This document shows positions 1 to 5,080 of a stretch of DNA of 5,080 nucleotides, piece by piece (positions within the stretch are counted from its first letter, which is position 1; every line of letters starts with the position of its first letter). This DNA comes from Erythrobacter sp. UBA3075. Lineage in GTDB: Bacteria > Pseudomonadota > Alphaproteobacteria > Sphingomonadales > Sphingomonadaceae. The translations under genes and the position numbers were made by a program. Below the pieces are notes generated by a model, which did no database searches, was not told the DNA's origin, and saw only the letters and a list, made by a program, of their open reading frames with translations. The DNA lies in the NCBI GenBank assembly GCA_002367375.1, contig DFBR01000031.1, positions 1 through 5,080 of the forward strand, written 5' to 3'.

Positions 1-1535
1 GCTTTGAGCATTGCGTCATAACCGGAATCCTCCAGCACCGCGCGCAGCAGGTCTGACGGGGTGACCGCCTGCGCCATTTCGCGCCATTGCACGAACAATC
101 GCATCAGCTCTGCTGTGGTGTTCCGCGCACGGGCAGGCAGTTCGTCAGTATCGGCCAGTTCCAGCGCGGCGGCGGCCAGCGGGAGGCCCTGACGGCGCGC
201 GTGCTGGTACATTTTTTCCAGCGTCTTTGCACCAAGTCCGCGTTTGGGTTGGTTATAGATGCGCTCGAACGCGAGGTCATCGGCGGGCTGGGCGATGACG
301 CGCAGATAGGCCATCGCATCGCGGATTTCGGAGCGCTCATAAAAACGGAAACCGCCGACGATGCGGTAGGAGAGGCCGATCTGGATGAAGCGATCTTCAA
401 ACTCGCGTGTCTGGTACTGGGCGCGCACCAGGATGGCGACCTGTTCCAGCGGCGCGCCTTCGCTTTCGAGTCGTTCAATCTCTTCGCCCACACGGCGCGC
501 TTCTTCGGGAGCGTCCCACACGCCGATAACGCGCACTTTGTCGCCCGGTGGCAAATCGGTCCAAAGCGTCTTGCCGAGCCGTTGGCTGTTCGCCTGGATA
601 AGCCCGCTGGCGGCGGCGAGGATTTGCGGAGTCGAGCGATAATTCTGTTCCAGCTTGACCACTTTCGCGCCGGGAAAATCCTTTTCAAACCGCAGGATAT
701 TGGCAACTTCTGCGCCGCGCCATGAATAGATCGACTGGTCATCATCGCCCACCACGCAGATGTTCTTGCGGTTCTGGGCAATCAGCCGCAGCCACAGATA
801 TTGGACCGCATTGGTGTCCTGATATTCATCCACCAGCACATATTTGAAGCGCTGCTGATATTGTTCCAGCACATCACGATGCTTGCGGAAGATGTTGAGT
901 ATGTGGAGCAGAAGGTCGCCAAAATCGCAGGCATTCAGGCTGATCAGCCGCGCCTGATAAAGGGCATACATCTCCTGCCCCTTGCCATTGGCGTAGCTTT
1001 CCTTGTCGACCGCCGTCAGATCATTCGGGTTGAGCCCGCGGTTCTTCCAGCTGTCGATCAGCCCGGCAAGCTGGCGCGGGGGCCAGCGCTTTTCGTCAAT
1101 CTCACTTTCGCGGATGAGCGTTTTGAGCAGGCGCAACTGATCGTCGGTATCGATGATCGTGTAATTGCTTTTGAGGTTCACCAGTTCCGCATGGCGGCGC
1201 AGCATCTTCGCGCCGATAGAGTGGAATGTGCCGAGCCACGGCATCCCTTCCAGCGCGCCGCCGGTCAGATTGCCCACACGTTCGCGCATTTCACGTGCGG
1301 CCTTGTTGGTGAAGGTAACGCACAGGATCTCGCTCGGCCAAGCGCGCCGTTCGCGTACGATATGGGCGAGGCGATGGGTGAGGGCGGCGGTCTTGCCCGT
1401 TCCCGCACCCGCCAGCATCAGCACTGGCCCCTCTGTTGTCATCACCGCGTCGCGCTGCGGCTGGTTCAGCCTGGCGAGCCATTCGGGCACGTCTTGCGGC
1501 GTGTTTTCGTCAGCGGGAGCGGGAAGGTCGGTCAC
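1..1535 (-). CDS. uvrD: DNA helicase UvrD/PcrA (superfamily 1A), C-terminal part beyond the window
   Basis: ATP-dependent 3'-5' DNA helicase that unwinds nicked or damaged DNA in nucleotide-excision and mismatch repair in the cytoplasm. I translated the minus strand from a GTG at 1535; the frame stays open to the left edge (511 codons plus two bases). Motifs in order: Q motif LNQPQRDAV (residues 23-31), Walker A GAGTGKT (43-49), motif Ia around TFTNKAA (74-80), motif Ib TFHS (103-106), Walker B DEYQDTN (236-242), motif III GDDDQSIYSWRGA (263-275), motif IV LEQNYRST (295-302), and GGFRFYERSEIRD (394-406). The DDDQSIY form fits UvrD rather than Rep or AddA. Family members run to about 700-780 residues, so roughly the last third, with motifs V and VI, lies outside. 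The start is uncertain: no clear ribosome-binding site precedes it, and in-frame GTG (1562) and TTG (1571) lie upstream. It follows rsmD by 50 bases and is probably co-transcribed with it. Confidence 0.95.
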   Translation of the reverse strand, partial: MTDLPAPADENTPQDVPEWLARLNQPQRDAVMTTEGPVLMLAGAGTGKTAALTHRLAHIVRERRAWPSEILCVTFTNKAAREMRERVGNLTGGALEGMPWLGTFHSIGAKMLRRHAELVNLKSNYTIIDTDDQLRLLKTLIRESEIDEKRWPPRQLAGLIDSWKNRGLNPNDLTAVDKESYANGKGQEMYALYQARLISLNACDFGDLLLHILNIFRKHRDVLEQYQQRFKYVLVDEYQDTNAVQYLWLRLIAQNRKNICVVGDDDQSIYSWRGAEVANILRFEKDFPGAKVVKLEQNYRSTPQILAAASGLIQANSQRLGKTLWTDLPPGDKVRVIGVWDAPEEARRVGEEIERLESEGAPLEQVAILVRAQYQTREFEDRFIQIGLSYRIVGGFRFYERSEIRDAMAYLRVIAQPADDLAFERIYNQPKRGLGAKTLEKMYQHARRQGLPLAAAALELADTDELPARARNTTAELMRLFVQWREMAQAVTPSDLLRAVLEDSGYDAMLK

Positions 1536-1585
1536 CCGTGAACAACTAGGGAACGCATGCACGCCGCGCAAGGGCGGCCAAAAGC
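1536..1585 (-). other. rsmD-uvrD intergenic gap, no clear terminator
   Basis: This 50-base gap lies between the rsmD stop and the chosen uvrD start. It contains a small inverted repeat, GCCGC (1563-1567) and GCGGC (1574-1578), with a 6-base loop. On the minus strand no run of T follows the stem, so it does not look like an intrinsic terminator. I see no convincing promoter or Shine-Dalgarno sequence. The simplest reading is read-through from rsmD into uvrD. Confidence 0.5.
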
Positions 1586-2131
1586 TTATGCAGGATGGCG
1601 GAGCAGCACGAGCTTGGCCGCGCCGACCTTGCGTTCACTTTCCACTTCGAGCGCGCGGACCTTGGCATCTTCCTTGGCCCCAATTTCCAGCGCGACCCAT
1701 GTCGCTTCACCGATCCAGCCGAGCCGGACCAATCGGTCAATCGCCACCGCGCCCGCGCCAGTGCCATAGGGCGGATCGAGCAAAATAAGGTCGCGCGGGG
1801 CCTTTGCCGGGGGGAGTGACATAACCGAACCGGCGATCACTTCGCAGCGTTGCTGGGCGCGGAAGGCCGCAATGTTGTCGCGCAGACATCGGACAGCAGC
1901 GGCGTCCTGCTCCACGAACAGGCAATTGGCTGCCCCGCGAGAGAGCGCCTCCAGACCCAGCGCGCCGGAACCTGCGAAAAGGTCGGCAACGCTCAATCCT
2001 TCAAAGCTGCCGAGGCGGCTGGCGAGCATGGAAAACAGCGTCTCGCGCGTGCGGTCTGCAGTGGGGCGCGTTGCGTCCCCGGCGGGGGCCTTGAGTTGGC
2101 GGCGTTTCCATTCGCCCGCGATTATTCTCAT
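1586..2131 (-). CDS. rsmD: 16S rRNA (guanine(966)-N2)-methyltransferase RsmD
   Basis: Transfers a methyl group from S-adenosylmethionine to the N2 of the 16S rRNA guanine equivalent to E. coli G966, in the small subunit near the P site. The protein has 181 residues, the usual length for the family. It shows the RsmD N-terminal signature MRIIAGEWK (1-9), followed by TRPTADRTRETLF (21-33). The SAM-binding motif I is DLFAGSGALGLEA (50-62). An acidic residue closes the next strand (FVEQD, 72-76), and the catalytic motif IV DPPY is at 119-122. The ATG at 2131 overlaps the rluB stop as ATGA and is preceded by a weak GAAG, so initiation probably depends on translational coupling with rluB. Nothing is missing or truncated. 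Its assignment from motifs is firm; the exact target base is taken from the E. coli enzyme. Confidence 0.95.
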   Translation of the reverse strand: MRIIAGEWKRRQLKAPAGDATRPTADRTRETLFSMLASRLGSFEGLSVADLFAGSGALGLEALSRGAANCLFVEQDAAAVRCLRDNIAAFRAQQRCEVIAGSVMSLPPAKAPRDLILLDPPYGTGAGAVAIDRLVRLGWIGEATWVALEIGAKEDAKVRALEVESERKVGAAKLVLLRHPA

Positions 2132-2907
2132 TTGCGCTTCGCCGGTTTGAGCGAGGAGCGGAAGCGTTCGATATCTTCCTTGCGGATTTCCACCGCAGCG
2201 CCGCGAGGCAAGTCCGCCAGGAAGAAGGGACCATAGGCGATGCGCAGCAGGCGACTCACCTCCAGCCCGAGATATTCGAGCACTCGGCGCACTTCGCGGT
2301 TCTTACCCTCGGTCAGCGTCAGTTCGATCCACTGGTTGCGGCCCGTGCGGCGCTCCAGATTGGCGTCGATCGGGCCGTATCGCATGCCCTCGATCTCGAT
2401 CCCGTCCATCAGCCCTTCGAGCTGCTCCTGCGTCACTTCGCCAAAGGTGCGTGCGCGATAGGTGCGCGGGATTTCGGAGGAGGGCAATTCCATCAGCCGT
2501 TTGAATTCGCCATCATTGGTCAGCAGCAGCAGGCCTTCGGTGTTCAAGTCGAGCCGCCCCACGGGCATCACGCGCGGCGTATCCTTGGGCAGGGCATTGC
2601 GCAGCGCATCGTAAATCGTCGGGCGACCAGAGAAATCGCGCTCCGCCGTCAGCAGGCCGGTGGGCTTGTGAAAAGCGAACAACCGCGTGCGTTCGGGCTT
2701 GCCGACCAGCTTGCCATCGACGCTCACGCCCTTGAGGCTGGTCAGGAAGGTGGCAGGCGTGGTCACGAAGTCATCGCCGATCTTCACGCGGCGGTCTTCG
2801 ATCATGCGCTCCACCTCGCGGCGGCTGGCGACACCGGCGCGGGCAAGCAATTTGGCGATACGGTCGCCTTCGGGGCGGTCACCGGAGGGAGGGGGTTTGT
2901 TCGGCAT
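2128..2907 (-). CDS. rluB: 23S rRNA pseudouridine synthase RluB (RsuA/RluB/E/F family)
   Basis: Isomerises a uridine of 23S rRNA to pseudouridine; in E. coli RluB acts on U2605 in the peptidyl-transferase region. The protein has 259 residues. An S4 RNA-binding domain covers about residues 15-65 (IAKLLARAGVASRREVE, 17-33). The catalytic domain follows, with KPTG (81-84) and the active-site motif GRLDLNTEGLLLLTNDG (117-133), whose D120 is the expected catalytic aspartate. The family C-terminal motif EGKNREVRRV is at 200-209. The LNTEG form and the later LGLEVSRLLRIAYGPF stretch (213-228) favour RluB over RsuA, RluE or RluF. Start choice: ATG at 2907 has AAGG seven bases upstream. It lacks the long basic C-terminal tail seen in some proteobacterial RluB proteins and ends in KPAKRK. 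It is the first gene of the apparent rluB-rsmD-uvrD operon. The precise target is inferred by homology. Confidence 0.94.
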   Translation of the reverse strand: MPNKPPPSGDRPEGDRIAKLLARAGVASRREVERMIEDRRVKIGDDFVTTPATFLTSLKGVSVDGKLVGKPERTRLFAFHKPTGLLTAERDFSGRPTIYDALRNALPKDTPRVMPVGRLDLNTEGLLLLTNDGEFKRLMELPSSEIPRTYRARTFGEVTQEQLEGLMDGIEIEGMRYGPIDANLERRTGRNQWIELTLTEGKNREVRRVLEYLGLEVSRLLRIAYGPFFLADLPRGAAVEIRKEDIERFRSSLKPAKRK

Positions 2908-2923
2908 AGGCGCGCCTTAGGCG
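2908..2923. repeat. Three alternating AGGCG half-sites at the rluB start
   Basis: AGGCG occurs at 2908-2912 and 2919-2923, 11 bases apart, with its reverse complement CGCCT at 2913-2917 between them. The middle copy therefore forms a perfect 10-base palindrome with the left copy (2908-2917) and an 11-base odd palindrome with the right copy (2913-2923). The element sits directly against the rluB start codon and covers its Shine-Dalgarno bases. In RNA the arms are too close together for a stable hairpin. It could be a protein-binding site on DNA or chance in GC-rich sequence. Confidence 0.4.
2915..2918 (-). promoter_or_regulatory. Ribosome-binding site of rluB
   Basis: On the minus strand the leader reads AAGG, then seven bases, then ATG at 2907. 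This spacing supports the chosen start. The site lies inside the 11-base palindrome CGCCTTAGGCG (2913-2923). Confidence 0.6.
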
Positions 2924-2992
2924 GTGATTGACCGTTCATCCAGCCTTCCATTGCGATGGTTTACCGCTAGACCCGTATTGAACACCTATGCC

Positions 2993-2996
2993 GGAG
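2993..2996 (+). promoter_or_regulatory. Ribosome-binding site of ampG
   Basis: GGAG ends seven bases before the ATG at 3004. This is a good Shine-Dalgarno match with ideal spacing and fixes the start of the transporter gene. Confidence 0.75.
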
Positions 2997-3003
2997 TGAT
3001 TGC

Positions 3004-4740
3004 ATGGCCGAAGCTGCTGCCGAAGCACCCAAGAAAAAGCCCGGCTGGGGCACGCTGCTGCGCTCGCTGCGTAATCCCAAAAGCGGCTATATGGCGCTGT
3101 TCGGCTTTGCCAGCGGACTTCCTTTCGCGCTGTTCCTGGGCACGCTCTATGCGTGGCTGAGTGAGGCTGAAGTGCAGCTGGAGACGATGGGCGTCTTCTC
3201 GCTGATTGGCCTTGCCTACGCCTTCCAATTCCTGTGGTCACCGCTGATCGACAAGGTGCGCATCCCCGGCTTCGCCAAGCTGGGGCGGCGCAAGCAGTGG
3301 ATAGTCCCGGCGCAAATCCTGCTTGGTGTGATCCTGATTTCGCTCAGCCTCAGCAATCCGACAGACAACAATATGGGCTGGTTCAGCCTGCTGGCGGGCA
3401 TTGGCGCGTTGGCAAGTGCTACGCAGGACATTGCCATCAATGCATGGCGTATTGATGTCGCTGATGAAGAAGCGACGCTGGATATCCTCTCCACGGTCTA
3501 CCAGATGGGCTACCGGCTGGCGGCGCTGGTGGGCGGGGCTTTCGGCCTGATTATCGCTGCGCGTATCGGTTGGCCGCAGACCTATCTCGCGATGGGAGCC
3601 ATCCTGCTGGTCATCGGCATTGCCGGACTGTTCGCCCCCGACACCAAAGTTGGCGATGCGGTTGAAGGGCAGGCGGATGATGAGCTGTTGCTCAGCCTGC
3701 GTAAGAAGGGCGAGCTGCATCCGAAAATTCGCTCGCGCGCGTTGGCGGCTGTGGGCCTGCTGTGGGCTGTATCCATCGCTGGCGTGCTGGCATTTATGTA
3801 TATGTCGCTGACCTATGCGCCCGAAGATCGGCCGAACCCGACAGAGTTCACGGTGACCTGGGGGCCGTGGATTATCGTGGCAACGGTTGTGATCCCCGCG
3901 CTGATCGCGGGCTGGCTCGCTTCGCAGAAGAAAAAGGGCGTGAATCTGCTGAGCGAGGATTTGCCCCAGCGTGAAGGCGGCTCCTACGCTGCGGACCATC
4001 TCTATCGCGCACTGGTGATGCCGCTGGTGGAGTTTGTGGGCCGCATGGGCTGGTCGCTGGTGCTGATTCTCTCGCTCGTGCTGACTTACCGGATCTGCGA
4101 CGCAATCTGGGGCACCTTTGCTTACCCGTTCTATCTTGGTGAGCTGCAATTCACGAATGACGAAGTCGCCTTCGCATCCAAATTCTTTGGTGTGTTCGCG
4201 ATAATCGCCGGGCTGGCGCTGGGCGGATATCTGCTGACGGTCATTGGCCGCATGGCGACATTGACGCTTGGCGCACTTCTCGCAGCGCTGACCAACCTGC
4301 TTTATGCCGACATGGCGAGAGGTGGTGCGCTGATGCAAAGTGCAAGCGATGCCATCGGCTTTTCCGCATTGATCAATTTCATGGCGCCATTCGGGTCCGA
4401 AGCTCTGCCGCGCCTGACCTTCACGATTATGTGGGAGAACCTCGCCATCGGTATCGCGGGCGCAGCCTATGTGGCGTGGCTGAGTTCCATTGTGTCGAAG
4501 AAATATTCGGCTGTGCAATATGCGCTACTGTCCTCGCTCACCTTGCTGGTTGGCACGCTGGGGCGCGGTGCGCTGGGTGAGATGATCGAGGAGCGCGGCT
4601 ATTACTGGGTTTTCATCTTCACCACGGCAATCGGCGGAGTGGCGGTCGTGCTGTGCATCATGGAGTGGATCCGCGAAGCACACTCTGGCCGCGCGGCAGG
4701 TGTGGTGACGCCTGATCCCAAGACGGTTCCGGCGGAGTGA
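3004..4740 (+). CDS. ampG: AmpG-family muropeptide transporter (major facilitator superfamily)
   Basis: Inner-membrane permease of the AmpG type, which in E. coli imports N-acetylglucosaminyl-anhydromuramyl peptides from the periplasm for cell-wall recycling by proton symport. The 578-residue protein has a short charged, lysine-containing N-terminus (1-27), then about 14 hydrophobic segments, roughly at 28-52, 61-82, 99-118, 125-145, 162-187, 193-211, 243-270, 286-306, 338-362, 390-412, 417-435, 473-495, 503-522 and 533-554. AmpG-like signatures are LFGFASGLPFALFLGTLYAW (32-51), FLWSPLIDKV (76-85), GRRKQW (94-99), SATQDIAINAWRID (138-151) and MGYRLA (168-173). E. coli AmpG has 491 residues; the extra length here is mainly in loops at about 211-242 and 307-337. 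No signal peptide is evident. It stands alone on the plus strand and converges on folC. The AmpG fold is clear; the substrate is inferred, and a related MFS solute could also be carried. Confidence 0.85.
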   Translation: MAEAAAEAPKKKPGWGTLLRSLRNPKSGYMALFGFASGLPFALFLGTLYAWLSEAEVQLETMGVFSLIGLAYAFQFLWSPLIDKVRIPGFAKLGRRKQWIVPAQILLGVILISLSLSNPTDNNMGWFSLLAGIGALASATQDIAINAWRIDVADEEATLDILSTVYQMGYRLAALVGGAFGLIIAARIGWPQTYLAMGAILLVIGIAGLFAPDTKVGDAVEGQADDELLLSLRKKGELHPKIRSRALAAVGLLWAVSIAGVLAFMYMSLTYAPEDRPNPTEFTVTWGPWIIVATVVIPALIAGWLASQKKKGVNLLSEDLPQREGGSYAADHLYRALVMPLVEFVGRMGWSLVLILSLVLTYRICDAIWGTFAYPFYLGELQFTNDEVAFASKFFGVFAIIAGLALGGYLLTVIGRMATLTLGALLAALTNLLYADMARGGALMQSASDAIGFSALINFMAPFGSEALPRLTFTIMWENLAIGIAGAAYVAWLSSIVSKKYSAVQYALLSSLTLLVGTLGRGALGEMIEERGYYWVFIFTTAIGGVAVVLCIMEWIREAHSGRAAGVVTPDPKTVPAE

Positions 4741-4741
4741 C

Positions 4742-5080
4742 TTAATCCGGCCATTCCCGGTTCGCGCGCAGCACCGTTCCTGCAAGGTAGAGCGAACCGG
4801 CAATTAGCAATGTTCCGCCGGTCGGTTCGCCGGGGCGCTCGCGTGATTGCAGCCATTCGATAGCGGGCACTATCCCGCCCGGCTCGCTGTGGGCTAGCGG
4901 CACGCCTGCGGCTCTCGCCATCGCGGCCAATTCACTGGGCGGCACATGGTCGTGACCCTCAATCGGCACGGCAATCACGCTAGCCAGATAAGCGCTGAGA
5001 ATTTCGACAAATTGCTGCGCATCTTTTGCGCGGCCCATGCCGATGATCGCATCAACAGGCTGCTCGACCGTGGCGAGATG
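4742..5080 (-). CDS. folC: Folylpolyglutamate synthase / dihydrofolate synthase FolC, C-terminal fragment
   Basis: FolC is an ATP-dependent ligase that adds glutamate to dihydropteroate and then to tetrahydrofolate, in the cytoplasm. Only the last 112 residues lie here; the frame is open at the right edge and ends at a TAA (4744-4742). The visible part is the C-terminal Mur-ligase-type (Rossmann-like) domain: VDAIIGMGRAKDAQQF (fragment residues 9-24), then VPIEGHDHVPPSELA, which matches the usual FolC pattern, and near the end the family hallmark LIAGSLYLAGTVL. The N-terminal ATP-binding P-loop domain is outside the window. The internal ATG at 5038 is not a start, because homologous sequence continues upstream to the window edge. 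The gene converges on ampG with one base between stop codons. Whether it is bifunctional cannot be judged from this fragment. Confidence 0.92.
   Translation of the reverse strand, partial: HLATVEQPVDAIIGMGRAKDAQQFVEILSAYLASVIAVPIEGHDHVPPSELAAMARAAGVPLAHSEPGGIVPAIEWLQSRERPGEPTGGTLLIAGSLYLAGTVLRANREWPD
4757..4830. repeat. Inverted repeat CCGGTTCGC / GCGAACCGG with a third copy, inside the folC 3' end
   Basis: CCGGTTCGC (4757-4765) and its exact reverse complement GCGAACCGG (4792-4800) enclose 26 bases. A further direct copy of the 8-base core CGGTTCGC is at 4823-4830. The middle copy could therefore pair with either neighbour. The repeat lies 17 to 90 bases past the ampG stop and within the folC coding region. 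No T-rich run follows on either strand, so it is not a canonical intrinsic terminator. It may act as a 3'-end structure for the ampG transcript, or be chance. Confidence 0.4.

Larger units (their letters stand above)
2908..3003. promoter_or_regulatory. Divergent intergenic region between rluB and ampG
   Basis: This 96-base stretch must carry the promoter of ampG to the right and probably that of the rluB operon to the left, because the two genes are transcribed away from each other. I cannot name a strong sigma-70 promoter. A poor candidate for ampG is TTGCGA (2951-2956) with TATTGA (2976-2981), but the 19-base spacing is too long. TTGACC (2928-2933) resembles a -35 element but has no good partner at 17 bases. 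Near the rluB start lie overlapping palindromes built from AGGCG (2908-2923). A minor imperfect palindrome, CCATTGCGATGG, is at 2948-2959. Confidence 0.5.

Noticed and set aside
87..725. A 212-codon open frame on the plus strand, opposite uvrD
   Set aside because: It mirrors the conserved UvrD region that contains motif IV; no domain is recognisable in the product.
104..781. A 225-codon minus-strand frame within uvrD
   Set aside because: It is in another frame from the helicase and overlaps motifs III and IV of UvrD; the composition is A, R and S rich, typical of an out-of-frame shadow.
801..1541. A 246-codon open frame on the plus strand, opposite uvrD
   Set aside because: It lies wholly opposite the conserved helicase motifs of uvrD, has no ribosome-binding site or domain, and is explained by third-position GC bias.
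1563..1578. Hairpin GCCGC / GCGGC after rsmD as a terminator
   Set aside because: The stem has only five pairs and no T-run follows it on the minus strand, so an intrinsic terminator is not supported.
2951..2981. TTGCGA and TATTGA as a sigma-70 promoter for ampG
   Set aside because: The spacing is 19 bases and both boxes are weak matches; I mention it in the intergenic entry but do not call a promoter.
3238..4518. A 426-codon open frame on the minus strand, antisense to ampG
   Set aside because: The plus-strand frame encodes a clear membrane transporter with family motifs. The antisense product is rich in H, R and Q with no recognisable domain, as expected for a shadow of GC-rich codon bias.
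1..5080. A novel or accessory system (defence island, mobile element, CRISPR, biosynthetic cluster)
   Set aside because: All substantial coding space is taken by recognisable housekeeping genes, and there are no transposases, integrases, arrays or unexplained gaps larger than about 100 bases.

Overview
The window reads as an ordinary housekeeping region of an alphaproteobacterium, most likely one of the Sphingomonadales (Erythrobacteraceae- or Sphingomonadaceae-like). This rests on the GC-rich coding bias, the style of the UvrD, RluB and AmpG proteins, and the set of genes. The taxonomic placement is an inference from protein style, not from a search. I found no mobile element, CRISPR array, RNA gene, integrase, toxin-antitoxin pair or defence system.

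Layout. Positions 1-2907 hold three genes on the minus strand, transcribed right to left: rluB (23S rRNA pseudouridine synthase), rsmD (16S rRNA guanine-N2 methyltransferase) and uvrD (superfamily 1 DNA helicase, cut by the left edge after 511 codons). rluB and rsmD overlap by 4 bases (ATGA). A 50-base gap without a clear terminator leads to uvrD, so the three probably form one operon. A 96-base divergent intergenic region (2908-3003) separates rluB from an AmpG-type major facilitator transporter on the plus strand (3004-4740). One base past its stop, the stop codon of folC begins on the opposite strand. Only the C-terminal 112 residues of folC lie inside the window.

How the genes relate. rluB and rsmD both modify rRNA during ribosome assembly, on different subunits, and their overlap suggests coupled translation. 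uvrD serves nucleotide-excision and mismatch repair and is probably only a passenger in the transcript. The AmpG-like protein would import peptidoglycan breakdown products for recycling. No ampR, ampC, ampD or nagZ is visible beside it, so a link to beta-lactamase induction cannot be read from this window. folC makes polyglutamylated folates and is a convergent neighbour.

The points worth a second look are modest: repeated AGGCG half-sites over the rluB translation start, a three-copy CGGTTCGC repeat just past the convergent gene ends, weak translation-initiation signals for uvrD, and an AmpG homologue longer than the E. coli protein. I do not see evidence for a previously undescribed system.
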